A stretch of 64,000 bases of DNA from Neomicrococcus lactis. GTDB lineage: Bacteria > Actinomycetota > Actinomycetes > Actinomycetales > Micrococcaceae. Location: NCBI RefSeq assembly GCF_014200305.1, contig NZ_JACHBL010000001.1, positions 1,798,001-1,862,000 of the forward strand, in the 5' to 3' direction. The translations under genes and the position numbers were made by a program. Under the pieces are notes generated by a model that saw nothing but the letters and a program-made list of their open reading frames with translations, was not told the origin of the DNA and did no database searches. Below, piece after piece: positions 8,748 to 18,517 of the stretch (the first letter of the stretch is position 1; each line of letters opens with the position of its first letter).

Positions 8748-9871
8748 CCACAGAACCGTTGATGACCATTTCGGGGGTCCATAAGTCCTTTGGCTCGACC
8801 CGGATTCTGCACGGAATTGATCTGGAGCTTCCGCGCGGTTCACGCACATCGATTGTGGGTCCGTCTGGCTCCGGCAAGACCACGCTCTTGCGCATTATTG
8901 CGGGCTTCGCGGCGGCCACGGACGGACGGATTGTCATGAATGGTCGCACCCTCGTGGAAGGCCGCACGTCGGTGCCGCCACACTTGCGCAACATTGGTTT
9001 TGTGGCGCAGGATGGCGCGCTATTTCCGCATTTGAGCGTGGGCGAGAACATTGGCTACGCGTTCGACAAGCGCACCATGAACCGCAGCGCTCGCGAGCGT
9101 CGCATCGCGGAACTGCTCGAGAAGGTTCACCTCGACCCGCAGCTGGCCAAGCGCGCTCCAGCCGAACTGTCCGGCGGCCAGCAGCAGCGCGTGGCGCTTG
9201 CCCGTGCGCTCAGCCGCAACCCTGATCTCATGCTCTTAGACGAGCCGTTTTCCGCGCTCGATGCTGGCCTGCGCAAGGACACCCGCAAGGCTGTGGGTGA
9301 CACGCTCGCCGAGGCCGGAATCACCACGCTCTTGGTCACGCACGATCAAGCCGAAGCGCTGTCTTTCTCCGATCAGCTGGCCGTCATGCGCGCCGGAAAA
9401 CTCGCGCAAGTTGGCGAGCCGATGCACGTGTATTCTCGGCCCGCAGACCTTGAAACTGCGCGCTTCCTTGGCGACGCCGTGATCCTTGATGCCTCGGTCC
9501 AGGGCTCGCTCGCAACGTGCGTACTCGGCCAGATTCCCGTCCGCTTGCCGGGCCGGTTGGATCCCAGCCACGTCGTGCGCCGCGGCGCCACGAGCGCAGA
9601 TTCCAGTACGACGACGGCAGCTCGCGTCATGCCGATCATGTTGCGTCCCGAACAGCTCCGGTTGGCCGAAGACGGGCCGATCACCGGCACCGTGGTCGAA
9701 ACCGACTTCTTTGGCGCCGAAGTGGATGTGACCATTCGCTTGGATCCCACGCCCGAATATCCGTCACCCGTCACGCTCAAGATTCGCCACTGGAACGTGC
9801 AGACAGCACTCCCGGAAAGCCGCGTGCGCTTGCGCGTCGTGGGAACCGCCGTGGCCTACCCCGAAGGTTAA
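8744..9871 (+). CDS. Ferric iron ABC transporter ATP-binding protein
   Basis: A 375-residue ATPase of the FbpC / CUT1-like group. Walker A is GPSGSGKTT near residue 40, the Q-loop is FVAQDGALFP, the signature is LSGGQQQRVALARAL, Walker B is LMLLDEPFSALD and the switch His lies in LLVTHDQAEAL. The C-terminal 100 residues form a TOBE-like regulatory domain (RPEQLRLAEDGPITGTVVE). The ATG overlaps the permease stop as ATGA, so the two are translationally coupled. It powers ferric iron uptake. The stop at 9871 directly abuts the convergent ramB gene. Confidence 0.93.
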   Translation: MTTEPLMTISGVHKSFGSTRILHGIDLELPRGSRTSIVGPSGSGKTTLLRIIAGFAAATDGRIVMNGRTLVEGRTSVPPHLRNIGFVAQDGALFPHLSVGENIGYAFDKRTMNRSARERRIAELLEKVHLDPQLAKRAPAELSGGQQQRVALARALSRNPDLMLLDEPFSALDAGLRKDTRKAVGDTLAEAGITTLLVTHDQAEALSFSDQLAVMRAGKLAQVGEPMHVYSRPADLETARFLGDAVILDASVQGSLATCVLGQIPVRLPGRLDPSHVVRRGATSADSSTTTAARVMPIMLRPEQLRLAEDGPITGTVVETDFFGAEVDVTIRLDPTPEYPSPVTLKIRHWNVQTALPESRVRLRVVGTAVAYPEG

Positions 9872-11410
9872 CTAGCCGCGCTGTTTTTGAGCCCTCAAGA
9901 ACTCATAGACTTCGGTCTGATCCACGCCCGGGAATGCTCCCGTCGGCATGGCAGCAAGAAGGTGGGCATTCGCGCGCGTTGCCGGCCAAGCTTGACCCGC
10001 CCAGTCGCGCGCTAGGTCGCGCGGTGGCTGACGGCAGCACGAGGGGTCCGGGCAGCGGGACTGCGAGCGCTCTTTCGTGTCACGCCCGCGGAACCACTTC
10101 ACGTGTTCAAACGGCACGCCCACGCTCAGGGAATACAGGCCCGACGAGTGGCCTTCGACGCGAGCCGTGCACCAGTACGTTCCAACCTTGGTATCTGTGA
10201 ACTGGTTGTAGGAACGGAAGCGGTCCGCCACGTCAAAGACCACGCGGGACGTCCAGTAACGGCACACGGTTTGGCCTTCGATGGCGCCCGTATGGTCCGC
10301 CGGGAAGTTCACGCCGTCATTCTCATAGACCTTGTGGATGATGCCGGATTCGTGGACCTTCTGGAAGTGGGTGGTGATCCCGAAGTGCTCCGTTGCGAGG
10401 TTCGTGAACCGGTGGGCAGCGGATTCGTAGGACACCGCGAAGGCGTCCCGGAGGTCATCGATGGAGATTTCCTTCTCTGACTTCGCCTCCTTAATGAGGC
10501 CCACTGCAGCCGTCTCCGGCATCAAGAGTGCTGCCGCGAAGTAGTTCGTGTAGACGCGCTGGCGTAAAAAGTCGGAGTAGTCCTTGGGAGTTTGATGTCC
10601 CAGGACGTAGTGGCCCAGAGCCTGAAGCACCACGGAGCGGTGGTCGTGTTCAGCATTGCGGGACTGGGTGAGGAAGATGGTCTGGTTCTTCAGGTCTGTG
10701 ACTGACCGCGTGGAATGCGGCAGGTTCGGAACGAACTTGAGTGCAAAGCCGAAGTGCCCGGCAATGTCGGCCACGTGGTTGGTGGAAAGTGGGCCTGTGC
10801 CAGCGCCCACGGCATCTAGGACTTTGCGCGCTTCCGCTTCAATGGCCGGGTAGTAGTTGTTGCACGAGCGCATCTCTTTGCGCAGTTCAACATTCGCGCG
10901 GCGGGCTTCTTCGGGCGTGGCTGCCTGCTCTTCAAGACGGCGTTCGAGTTCTCGCTGCAGTCCCACCAAAGCTTCCAAGACATCCATCGAGGTACGCGGT
11001 GAGATCTTGACGCTCGGCAATCCCAGCGACGAATAGAGCGGCCCGCGCTGGTACTTCTCAAGTTCAATTTCGAGCTCCGCGCGACGGTTCGCCGGCGCCG
11101 TGGACAGCAAGTCATCCATGGTGGTTCCGAGCGCGCTCGCGATTTTGGAAAGTACCGAAATTTTCGGTTCACGGCGCCCATTCTCGATGAGCGAGAGCTG
11201 CGAAGGCACCGTTCCCACGCGCTCACTCAGCTCTTCGAGCGTCAACGAAGCGGCCTTTCGGAGGTGGCGAATACGGCGTCCCAGAGCGAACGCATCAAGC
11301 GATTCGTCAACGTTGGCGCCGGAATTTCGTCCCCCGCCGGTGGACAGATCCCAGCTGCCGGGAGGCTGTGAACCGGGGGCTGCGCCGTCGTACGAAATTT
11401 CTGAAGCCAT
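9872..11410 (-). CDS. ramB: RamB-like acetate metabolism regulator
   Basis: A 512-residue XRE-family regulator of the ScfR/RamB type. It has an N-terminal helix-turn-helix ([20 protein letters not shown], about residues 57-77), an IrrE/ImmA-like DUF955 domain in the middle ([11 protein letters not shown]) and a C-terminal DUF2083-type domain with clustered cysteines ([11 protein letters not shown]). RamB of Corynebacterium represses or tunes glyoxylate-cycle genes in response to carbon source. Its position divergent from aceA matches that role. The ATG at 11410 was chosen because the helix-turn-helix follows about 45 residues later; the longer frame runs into the shared promoter region. Direct repeats at 11433-11484 are candidate operators. 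Confidence 0.87.
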   Translation of the reverse strand: MASEISYDGAAPGSQPPGSWDLSTGGGRNSGANVDESLDAFALGRRIRHLRKAASLTLEELSERVGTVPSQLSLIENGRREPKISVLSKIASALGTTMDDLLSTAPANRRAELEIELEKYQRGPLYSSLGLPSVKISPRTSMDVLEALVGLQRELERRLEEQAATPEEARRANVELRKEMRSCNNYYPAIEAEARKVLDAVGAGTGPLSTNHVADIAGHFGFALKFVPNLPHSTRSVTDLKNQTIFLTQSRNAEHDHRSVVLQALGHYVLGHQTPKDYSDFLRQRVYTNYFAAALLMPETAAVGLIKEAKSEKEISIDDLRDAFAVSYESAAHRFTNLATEHFGITTHFQKVHESGIIHKVYENDGVNFPADHTGAIEGQTVCRYWTSRVVFDVADRFRSYNQFTDTKVGTYWCTARVEGHSSGLYSLSVGVPFEHVKWFRGRDTKERSQSRCPDPSCCRQPPRDLARDWAGQAWPATRANAHLLAAMPTGAFPGVDQTEVYEFLRAQKQRG

Positions 11411-11432
11411 GCCCCAAAGATACGAATAATCA

Positions 11433-11484
11433 CAAAGTGACGCAAGATGCATTTCTTGCCAAAGTGCGAAATTCTGCATTTCTT
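11433..11484. promoter_or_regulatory. Tandem 25-bp direct repeats, candidate RamB operators
   Basis: Two direct copies of CAAAGTG-N8-TGCATTTCTT start at 11433 and 11460, with 27 bp between starts. They lie in the ramB-aceA divergent region. The CAAAGT core resembles the complement of the corynebacterial RamB motif (AACTTTGCAAA), but the match is partial. Confidence 0.5.
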
Positions 11485-11574
11485 TTCTCGAAAAAGTCTC
11501 ACGGAGGAGCGAAAAGGCGGTCAATGATTGATTCACGGAAGAAAAACCGAGACACACCCCGAACCGGAGGAATC

Positions 11575-12885
11575 ATGACCGAGCAGTCCATCAACCAGTC
11601 CCCTGAAGCTCGCGCTGAAGCACTTGAGCTCGAATGGAACGCCAACCCACGCTGGGAAGGCATCACTCGCGACTACTCTGCTGCTGACGTCATCAAGCTC
11701 CAGGGTCGAGTCCAGGAAGAGTACACGCTCGCAAAGCGCGGCTCCGAGAAGCTGTGGAAGCAGCTCACCACGGAAGCACCGCAGGGCGGTTACACCAACG
11801 CATTGGGCGCCCTCACCGGCAACCAGGCTGTGCAGCAGGTCAAGGCCGGCTTGCGCGCTATCTACCTTTCCGGCTGGCAGGTTGCCGCAGACGCCAACCT
11901 CTCCGGACACACCTACCCGGACCAGTCGCTCTACCCAGCGAACTCTGTTCCACAGGTTGTTCGCCGCATCAACAACGCGCTCATGCGTGCTGACCAGATC
12001 GAATTCTCCGAAGGAATCCAGACGGTCGAAGACTGGATGGTTCCCATCGTCGCTGACGCCGAGGCCGGCTTCGGTGGCCCGCTCAACGCTTACGAGCTCA
12101 TGAAGTCCATGATCGCAGCCGGCGCATCAGGCGTTCACTGGGAAGACCAGCTCGCTTCGGAAAAGAAGTGCGGCCACTTGGGCGGCAAGGTGCTCATCCC
12201 TACCCAGCAGCACATCCGCACCTTGAACGCAGCCCGCTTGGCAGCCGACGTTTCCAACGTTCCGTCCGTGGTCATCGCCCGTACGGATGCCGAAGCCGCA
12301 ACGCTCATCACGTCCGACGTTGACGAGCGCGACCGCGAATTCATCACCGGTGAGCGCACGGCAGAAGGCTTCTACAAGGTCCGCAACGGCATCGAGCCAT
12401 GTATCGCTCGCGCCAAGGCCTACGCTCCGTACTCCGACCTCATCTGGATGGAAACCGGAACGCCGGACCTTGAGCTCGCCCGCAAGTTCGCGGAGGCCGT
12501 CAAGTCTGAATTCCCAGACCAGATGCTCTCCTACAACTGCTCCCCTTCCTTCAACTGGAAGAAGCACTTGGATGATGCAACCATCGCGAAGTTCCAGCGT
12601 GAACTCGGCGCCATGGGCTTCACCTTCCAGTTCATTACGCTCGCCGGCTTCCACGCTTTGAACTACTCGATGTTCGACCTCGCCCACGGCTACGCACGTG
12701 AAGGCATGAGCGCTTACGTCGACCTTCAGGAGCGCGAGTTCGGTGCAGAGGAACGCGGCTACACCGCTACCAAGCACCAGCGCGAAGTCGGCACCGGCTA
12801 CTTTGACACCATCGCCACGGCGTTGAACCCGAATGCGTCCACCTTGGCGCTCGTTGGTTCCACCGAAGAAGGCCAATTCCACTAA
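11575..12885 (+). CDS. aceA: Isocitrate lyase
   Basis: A 436-residue isocitrate lyase, the first enzyme of the glyoxylate shunt, which cleaves isocitrate to glyoxylate and succinate. The catalytic motif [11 protein letters not shown] lies near residue 199, with the Mg-binding WEDQ just before it and the substrate loop SFNWKKH further on. The length is that of the bacterial group (about 430). The ATG at 11575 has CGGAGG 5 nt upstream. aceB follows and ramB lies divergent, so control by carbon source is likely. Confidence 0.97.
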   Translation: MTEQSINQSPEARAEALELEWNANPRWEGITRDYSAADVIKLQGRVQEEYTLAKRGSEKLWKQLTTEAPQGGYTNALGALTGNQAVQQVKAGLRAIYLSGWQVAADANLSGHTYPDQSLYPANSVPQVVRRINNALMRADQIEFSEGIQTVEDWMVPIVADAEAGFGGPLNAYELMKSMIAAGASGVHWEDQLASEKKCGHLGGKVLIPTQQHIRTLNAARLAADVSNVPSVVIARTDAEAATLITSDVDERDREFITGERTAEGFYKVRNGIEPCIARAKAYAPYSDLIWMETGTPDLELARKFAEAVKSEFPDQMLSYNCSPSFNWKKHLDDATIAKFQRELGAMGFTFQFITLAGFHALNYSMFDLAHGYAREGMSAYVDLQEREFGAEERGYTATKHQREVGTGYFDTIATALNPNASTLALVGSTEEGQFH

Positions 12886-12896
12886 ACCCTCGATCT

Positions 12897-12922
12897 GGGG
12901 GTGGTGGATTTCCACCACCCCC
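12897..12922 (+). terminator. Terminator or attenuator between aceA and aceB
   Basis: GGGGGTGGTGG (12897-12907) and CCACCACCCCC (12912-12922) form a perfect 11-bp stem with a 4-nt loop, followed by a T-rich stretch ending in TTTTT. It would end or weaken transcription before aceB, so aceA mRNA may exceed aceB mRNA. Confidence 0.7.
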
Positions 12923-12951
12923 ACTTTCAATTTTTCGCCAAGGAGCACCCC

Positions 12952-14589
12952 ATGCACGGCAACATCACCATCAACGGCATCACCATCACCCCACCTCCTA
13001 TCCGCCACCAAGAGCGCGTTCTGACCGCTGAAGCCTTGGCGTTTATCGGGAAGCTGCACCAGCAGTTTGAGGCCCGCCGCCAGGAACTTATGAAGCGCCG
13101 TCACACCGTCCGCGCCAAGATTGCTAACGGCCAGAACCCTCGTTTCCTCGAGGAGACCCGCAGCATTCGCGAGGACAATTCCTGGAAGGTTGCTCCGCTG
13201 GCTCCCGGTCTCGAGGACCGCCGCGTGGAAATCACGGGCCCCACGGACCGCAAGATGACCATCAACGCGCTGAACTCCGGCGCCAAGGTATGGCTCGCGG
13301 ACATGGAGGACTCCTCCACGCCAAACTGGAAGAACGTCATCAACGGCCAGCTCAACCTCCGCGCTGTACTGGACCGCGAGATCGACTTCACCTCCCCTGA
13401 GGGCAAGGAATACAAGCTCACGGGCGAGACCCTCACGGACTTGCCCACCATTGTGGTTCGCCCTCGCGGTTGGCACCTTCCGGAGAAGCACCTGCTGATC
13501 GACGGCACCCCGATGTCCGGCGCCATTGTGGACTTCGGTTTGTACTTCTACCACAACGCTAAGCGCTTGATTGAGCTGGGCCGCGGACCGTACTTCTACT
13601 TGCCGAAGACGGAGAACCACCTCGAGGCACGTTTGTGGAATGACATGTTCGTGTTTGCTCAGGACGAGCTCGGCATCCCCCAGGGCACCATCCGCGCCAC
13701 GGTTCTCATCGAAACCATCACGGCTGCGTTTGAGATGGAAGAGATCCTCTACGAGCTCCGCGATCACTCCGCGGGTTTGAATGCCGGCCGCTGGGATTAC
13801 ATCTTCTCCATCATCAAGAACTTCCGCTCCCGCGGTTCCCAGTTCTTGCTTCCAGACCGCAGCTCGGTGACCATGACGGCTCCGTTCATGCGCGCTTACA
13901 CAGAGCAGTTGGTGCGTGCGTGCCACCGCCGTGGAGCATCCGCGATTGGCGGCATGGCTGCTTTCATCCCGAACCGTCGCGATGAGGACGTCAACAACAC
14001 GGCTCTCGAGAAGGTGCGCGGCGACAAGACCCGCGAGGCCAACGACGGCTTCGACGGTTCCTGGGTGGCCCACCCGGATCTGGTTCCTGTGGCCATGGAG
14101 GTCTTCAACGCGACCCTCGGAGAGAAGCCAAACCAGATCGATCGCTTGCGCGAAGACGTGCAGCCGGACGATGCAGCACTCATTGATTTGAGCGGCACGG
14201 AGGGCTCCATCACGGAAGCCGGCCTGCGCCTCAACATCGAGGTGGCCATCCGCTACATCGAGTCTTGGTTGCGCGGCAACGGTGCAGTCGCCATCCACAA
14301 CTTGATGGAAGACGCTGCCACGGCCGAGATTTCCCGCTCGCAGGTCTGGCAGTGGATCCACCAGGCCGCCAAGACCGAGGACGGCACCCCGATCACCCGC
14401 ACTCGAGTGGAGAACCTGCTGACCGAAGAATTCAGTAAGCTTCCCCGCTTCGACGGCGACCGTTTCGAGGACGCCCGGGACATCTTCGAGGCCTCCGCCT
14501 TGCGTGAGGACTTCCCGACGTTCCTCACGATCCCGGCCTACAACCGGTTCTTGTGTGATCAGGAGCAGACCGAATTGATTTCGGCCTAG
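12952..14589 (+). CDS. aceB: Malate synthase A
   Basis: A 545-residue malate synthase of the A type, which condenses glyoxylate with acetyl-CoA. The length fits isoform A (about 530-550) rather than G (about 720). Visible family sequence includes [46 protein letters not shown] (the catalytic region) and [10 protein letters not shown]. The ATG at 12952 has AAGGAG 7 nt upstream. It works directly with the preceding isocitrate lyase. Two hairpins follow the stop. Confidence 0.97.
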   Translation: MHGNITINGITITPPPIRHQERVLTAEALAFIGKLHQQFEARRQELMKRRHTVRAKIANGQNPRFLEETRSIREDNSWKVAPLAPGLEDRRVEITGPTDRKMTINALNSGAKVWLADMEDSSTPNWKNVINGQLNLRAVLDREIDFTSPEGKEYKLTGETLTDLPTIVVRPRGWHLPEKHLLIDGTPMSGAIVDFGLYFYHNAKRLIELGRGPYFYLPKTENHLEARLWNDMFVFAQDELGIPQGTIRATVLIETITAAFEMEEILYELRDHSAGLNAGRWDYIFSIIKNFRSRGSQFLLPDRSSVTMTAPFMRAYTEQLVRACHRRGASAIGGMAAFIPNRRDEDVNNTALEKVRGDKTREANDGFDGSWVAHPDLVPVAMEVFNATLGEKPNQIDRLREDVQPDDAALIDLSGTEGSITEAGLRLNIEVAIRYIESWLRGNGAVAIHNLMEDAATAEISRSQVWQWIHQAAKTEDGTPITRTRVENLLTEEFSKLPRFDGDRFEDARDIFEASALREDFPTFLTIPAYNRFLCDQEQTELISA

Positions 14590-14600
14590 CCCCACACAGT

Positions 14601-14642
14601 AATTGGCGCGAAACCACCCACACGGTGCGTTTCGCGCCAATT
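14601..14642 (+). terminator. Intrinsic terminator after aceB
   Basis: AATTGGCGCGAAAC (14601-14614) pairs perfectly with GTTTCGCGCCAATT (14629-14642) and is followed by ATTTTT. It is a canonical terminator 12 nt past the aceB stop. Confidence 0.88.
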
Positions 14643-14648
14643 ATTTTT

Positions 14649-14684
14649 AAGTACGACGGCGCGTGCTTACGTGCCGTCGTACTT
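14649..14684. terminator. Palindromic hairpin at the end of locus A (TACGACG repeat)
   Basis: AAGTACGACGGC (14649-14660) pairs perfectly with GCCGTCGTACTT (14673-14684). The right arm includes the stop codon of the minus-strand gene at 14683, so the hairpin marks the end of the locus A operon. It belongs to the window-wide TACGACG-type repeat family. Confidence 0.65.
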
Positions 14685-15324
14685 AAAGACTCCGAATGAT
14701 GTGTTCCAACAGAGGCGAAACGGCACCGATAAAGCTGCAGAAAAGCGCCAAAACAACGGCTCGAACTTTTCCTAGATGGAGGGTGCTCCTTGCCGCTATA
14801 TAGAAACACACAGCAGCCCACACCAAGAACGGGTCAAACACCTGAAGTAGCCAAGACCGTCCTGCGAGCCATTCAGATCCCATAATCACACTGACAACCA
14901 TCAAGAACACCTGACGCAAGATCAACGGAATGATTGCGTAGCACCAGGCTTTAATCACCAGCGAACTGGGTGCCGAGCTTCCGAATATCTTGGACAGCAC
15001 CATCCACCCCAAGAGATGAGCAGCCAACCCAACTCCTTGCGCGCACAACATTGCGATCGAGAATGCAAAGGCGACTACCGGAGCATGTTGTGCGATCGAG
15101 GCTGTCTCGCTTGAGCTGAGGAACCCTTCTCGGAGTGCATCTGTCGAGACGATCGCCATCAGGACCGGGAGGACCGGCACAGCAATCATCAAGACATACA
15201 GGAACGGACGCAGACTAGTATCCGGTCTAAGTTCTCTGAATACTTCTCGAGGCGCTGCAATCAATTGCGCGAGAGAAACGCGTTGCACACCCGGTAGTTC
15301 ATAGACAGGGGCCAGAGATCTCAT
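14683..15324 (-). CDS. Yip1-like membrane protein of circular-bacteriocin-type locus A
   Basis: A 213-residue integral membrane protein with five or so hydrophobic segments, including FLYVLMIAVPVLPVLMAI and HAPVVAFAFSIAMLC. The layout, with a soluble N-terminal stretch (SLAQLIAAPREVFREL) then paired membrane helices, resembles the Yip1 family. It is the last gene of locus A, and its ATG overlaps the previous stop as ATGA. Yip1-like proteins are found in several bacteriocin and ABC export loci, usually with unknown function. A role in export, maturation or self-protection is inferred from position only. Locus B has a counterpart at 45399. Confidence 0.7.
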   Translation of the reverse strand: MRSLAPVYELPGVQRVSLAQLIAAPREVFRELRPDTSLRPFLYVLMIAVPVLPVLMAIVSTDALREGFLSSSETASIAQHAPVVAFAFSIAMLCAQGVGLAAHLLGWMVLSKIFGSSAPSSLVIKAWCYAIIPLILRQVFLMVVSVIMGSEWLAGRSWLLQVFDPFLVWAAVCFYIAARSTLHLGKVRAVVLALFCSFIGAVSPLLEHIIRSL

Positions 15325-15584
15325 TGCGCACGCGCCAGCAAAGCAATTCCCACTGCAACTGCAATGTACCCAATCATCAACGCTGCAATTCCGATCTTGA
15401 CCCAGCGCTCTTCTGCCACGCGCATCGCCGGGATGATTCCAAGCCCCATGAGCAATACCCCCAGTACTAGTCCCGCGTTGCCCGGAATGAGGAGGATGGC
15501 CAGGAGGCCGACAACTGGTGCCACGCTGGCTGCGCCGAGCGAGCGAATGGCTCCTTTGTCACGTTGAACATCGGTCTGATTCAT
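15321..15584 (-). CDS. Small membrane protein of locus A, possible immunity or export accessory
   Basis: An 87-residue protein with a polar basic N-terminus (MNQTDVQRDKGAIRSLG) and three hydrophobic segments. The ATG at 15584 has AAAGGA upstream (9 nt from AGGA); an alternative ATG at 15602 overlaps the previous stop. It is not recognised as a known family. Circular bacteriocin loci usually carry a small hydrophobic cationic immunity protein, and this is one candidate in locus A, though three membrane spans is more than usual. It overlaps the following gene by 4 nt. Confidence 0.65.
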   Translation of the reverse strand: MNQTDVQRDKGAIRSLGAASVAPVVGLLAILLIPGNAGLVLGVLLMGLGIIPAMRVAEERWVKIGIAALMIGYIAVAVGIALLARAQ

Positions 15585-15598
15585 TCGAGTGGTTCCTT

Positions 15599-16105
15599 TC
15601 ATATGAGCACAGTTGCTTCCAAGAGACCTGCAGCGCACACCAGTAGTACGGCGCCAAACAGGGCTGCATTGACGGTCAATACGTAAGAGTTGGTGATGCG
15701 CAGTGGCGTTTTCTGAAGCGCAAAAGAGGTTCCGATTGCTGCGCTTTGCATGCCCACGAAGGCGAACAGGATAAAGGACAGCATCTCGGGAAACATGTGA
15801 GGAAGAAGGGCAAAAGTCTGTTGCCAACCGAGGCCATGAACGTATGCGCCGACGGCATATCCCGTTGAAATTGAACCCACCGCACCAATGCCAATTGGGG
15901 CAATGCCAAAGGTTAACCATCCGGAGACCACCATGACTAGGCCCAAGGTCAGGTTGTGCCTGAAAACGTCAAACCCACCCAGGTGCGTTCCCACGCCTTT
16001 GACCGTTTCCGTGAGCGCACCAATGGGCATGGCCGCAAGAAACGGAACCACGATGACTAGCAGTGCTCCCAGAGCAATCCAACGCTGAACGTTTTTTAAG
16101 ACCAC
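15599..16105 (-). CDS. SpoIIM/DUF95-family membrane protein (circular bacteriocin biosynthesis), locus A
   Basis: A 168-residue membrane protein with about five hydrophobic segments. Its plan matches the DUF95 / stage II sporulation protein M family: an FRHNLTLGLVMVVSGW motif, a Gly/Pro-rich membrane turn (FGIAPIGIGAVG) and a PEM segment (LLPHMFPEMLSFILFAFVG). This family is the hallmark of circular bacteriocin loci (CirB, As-48B) and is needed for maturation and secretion there. The GTG at 16105 overlaps the ATPase stop by 10 nt, which points to translational coupling. Family assignment is by eye and not by profile search. Confidence 0.75.
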   Translation of the reverse strand: MVLKNVQRWIALGALLVIVVPFLAAMPIGALTETVKGVGTHLGGFDVFRHNLTLGLVMVVSGWLTFGIAPIGIGAVGSISTGYAVGAYVHGLGWQQTFALLPHMFPEMLSFILFAFVGMQSAAIGTSFALQKTPLRITNSYVLTVNAALFGAVLLVCAAGLLEATVLI

Positions 16106-16827
16106 TGCTGCCCGCTTCGTGAAAAGCTGGCTGTCAGATTCCTAAGGTCGTCATCGCTAGTGACACTTGTAGTGGATACCAACTTGCCGCGGTCCATCAC
16201 GCAAACCCTGTTTATGAGGGACTCCAATCCCTCATAAACGTGGCTAACCAATACAACACTTCGTCCTGCACTCTTCCACTGGCTGAGTAGGTCCACTATG
16301 AGTCTGGAGTTCGGTCCGTCAATCCCGTTGAATGGCTCGTCCAACAGGACAATGTCTGGTTCTCCAATGTTGAGCAAAGCAAGCGCCAAACGCTGCCGTT
16401 CACCTAGGGACAGGTCCTTGCCAAAACGATGACTCAACGCGTCGAGCGCGAGCTCGCTGAGGAGACTATCTACAGGGACGTTTGTCTCCCAGAATTGAGC
16501 AAAGAACTCCAGTTGTTCACGAACGGTGAGAACGTCATAGATTGGAAAATTGTCAGGCATGTAAGCCACCCGAACGCCTTCACCTACGCGAAGCTCGTCT
16601 TTGAGCGCAGGCACCTCTCCGTTGATAAAACGCAACAACGAGGATTTTCCCGAGCCGTTTGGCCCAGCTAGCAGCACGGCCTCACCTCGGTAAAGGTCTA
16701 GGGACACTGCGGTCAACGGCCCAGCAGGCTCATGTGAAGACGACTGGAGGCGGACTTCAACAATCTTTTTCCGCGGGTCGCTGGTCTCTTGAGTTGAAAA
16801 TTCTTCTATGTGATGAGGGGTCTTCAC
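16096..16827 (-). CDS. ABC transporter ATPase of locus A
   Basis: A 243-residue ATPase. Walker A is GPNGSGKSSLLRFINGE near residue 58, the signature is LSLGERQRLALALL, Walker B is IVLLDEPFNGIDGP and the switch His is in VLVSHVYEGL. The start is GTG at 16827, with AGGAG 7 nt upstream; the longer frame reaches back into the permease gene. The gap to the permease is 2 nt. It pairs with the 551-residue membrane protein to form the export or immunity pump of locus A. In known circular bacteriocin loci such an ATPase is needed for production, immunity or both. Confidence 0.88.
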   Translation of the reverse strand: MKTPHHIEEFSTQETSDPRKKIVEVRLQSSSHEPAGPLTAVSLDLYRGEAVLLAGPNGSGKSSLLRFINGEVPALKDELRVGEGVRVAYMPDNFPIYDVLTVREQLEFFAQFWETNVPVDSLLSELALDALSHRFGKDLSLGERQRLALALLNIGEPDIVLLDEPFNGIDGPNSRLIVDLLSQWKSAGRSVVLVSHVYEGLESLINRVCVMDRGKLVSTTSVTSDDDLRNLTASFSRSGQQWS

Positions 16828-16829
16828 TT

Positions 16830-18485
16830 CTACACTCCTGTGAGTTTCGTGGTGACGATGGAAGCCTGGCGGTAGACCGGTTTGACCTCTCGCGAAGAAA
16901 ACCTGACGAGCATCTTTGCTGACCACATCGACAAAGGCAGCACGCCTGCCAGAGCAACAAAAAACTGCCATTGCCCGGAGAGAGGTACTAAAGACATCCC
17001 CAACACCAATGGCGAAAAGAAAGCTACCGAGATCGCTGTTCCCATTCCGCCTGCCAGTCTCACGGATGGTTCGACTTCGGATGTTCCGAACTCACGTTGG
17101 TGAATTGCCGGCTGCTTCGCGGTTCCCACCACCACGATGACTGCTTCAACGGCTGCTGCGATGCTGGCCATGACAGCTGCCGTGAGGAATGAAAGTCCTG
17201 GCCATGGCGCAAGGACCTGGATAGAACAAACAGCCAAGAACCCTAGTCCTGCCAGTACCGCGGCCGATGTTGCGGCTTTCGCCGAAAGATATCTCCGCAT
17301 GGCCCCCTGTTCGCTGCGGAACAAGCGCACTAGCGCGCCGTCCGAGTCGGAAGAAACGAGGGGGACTAGCGCCTCTGAACACATCGCGATCGTGACCACC
17401 ACAATTCCCGCGTTAACCAAGGTCGTCAGAAGTGGAAGGATTTCGTTATCAACACCTCCTGCGACATACCCCGCAGAAACGATGAGTACAAGGGTTGGAG
17501 CGAGCGCCACGATGTCCTCAATCATTTGCCAAAAAGGCAATCCGCGGCGGAACATCAACCTCAAATCCTTGTCCAGCGACGCACGCAGCATGGTCCGCGC
17601 AAATGGGCGTCCCACTCGCCATCGGTGGCCAGTTCCTATTCCTCGAGCTACAACTGATGTGGAAAATGAGGCGGTGCTTCGGCTCATCACAACGCAGCCA
17701 ACGACAAGCGCAAAGCTAACGAGCAACACCAGAATTACCTTCGAAGGATCCCCCAAAGCGCCTATGACAGCCTCGACAGCAGCATGATCCTTCACACTGC
17801 CAAGGAAGCCACTGATATCGCTTGATGCACCTGCAAGCTCACGAAGCGTTGGAGAGACCGCCGTCAGCGCACCCACCAAAATCAGCGGAGACACGATCCC
17901 TGTGAGTGTCAGCGCAGGGGCCACGCACACAGGAGGTAGCCTCATGATGAATCGGAATAGCGCTACGGAAACGAAATAGGAAGCTTGGCCAGCACCAAGC
18001 ACCAAGAGCGATGCAGCAAAAATCCTGAGATCGAATGGCGCAAGATTCACCATTAGTCGTGCAATGCATAAGCTCAGATGAAAGCCGACCAGAATAACTA
18101 GCCATGTAAACATTTGCGTGAACCAAGCCCTGCCCAAAAGCAGATCACGCGCCGTCAATCCGGCCTTTACTAGTAGTTTTGTGTCCTTTTGATCAAAAGC
18201 TGAAACCAGACTCGAAGGCGAAATACCGCCCAACATACCGGCGATACCGAGCATAACGAGGGCCGAGGTAATCCACTCATCCACTTCTTCAGCGGATTGG
18301 TTGGCAAGCGCCATCGAATAGAGCATGACGAGTAGCACGGTTGCAATTGCTGTGATGGCCAACGAAATGCCGACCATCACAGCAACAACATGCCTCCGTG
18401 TCGGCAGGAGTTCTGGAAGCCTAAGCATCCATGCTCGGTGAGCGCGAAGACGGTCAAGCCTCCAAAGCCTAAGAAAATGAGGCAT
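16830..18485 (-). CDS. Polytopic membrane protein of locus A, probable ABC permease
   Basis: A 551-residue protein with about 12 hydrophobic segments in two halves, split by a soluble stretch near residues 285-315 (RWRVGRPFARTMLRASLDKD). It resembles ABC-2 type export permeases in overall plan, but no strong motif is visible. The ATG at 18485 has GGAGGGG upstream. It starts 32 nt after the precursor gene and is followed by the ATPase. Locus B encodes a protein of nearly the same length and topology at 43230. Export of, or defence against, the locus A peptide is inferred. Confidence 0.78.
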   Translation of the reverse strand: MPHFLRLWRLDRLRAHRAWMLRLPELLPTRRHVVAVMVGISLAITAIATVLLVMLYSMALANQSAEEVDEWITSALVMLGIAGMLGGISPSSLVSAFDQKDTKLLVKAGLTARDLLLGRAWFTQMFTWLVILVGFHLSLCIARLMVNLAPFDLRIFAASLLVLGAGQASYFVSVALFRFIMRLPPVCVAPALTLTGIVSPLILVGALTAVSPTLRELAGASSDISGFLGSVKDHAAVEAVIGALGDPSKVILVLLVSFALVVGCVVMSRSTASFSTSVVARGIGTGHRWRVGRPFARTMLRASLDKDLRLMFRRGLPFWQMIEDIVALAPTLVLIVSAGYVAGGVDNEILPLLTTLVNAGIVVVTIAMCSEALVPLVSSDSDGALVRLFRSEQGAMRRYLSAKAATSAAVLAGLGFLAVCSIQVLAPWPGLSFLTAAVMASIAAAVEAVIVVVGTAKQPAIHQREFGTSEVEPSVRLAGGMGTAISVAFFSPLVLGMSLVPLSGQWQFFVALAGVLPLSMWSAKMLVRFSSREVKPVYRQASIVTTKLTGV

Positions 18486-18517
18486 TGCCCCTCCTTCCGA
18501 AACGGCGAGCTGTCAGT

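Noticed and set aside
12127-14640. 837-codon minus-strand frame over aceA and aceB
   Set aside because: It spans two certain genes and their terminators, with no domain; it is a codon-bias shadow.
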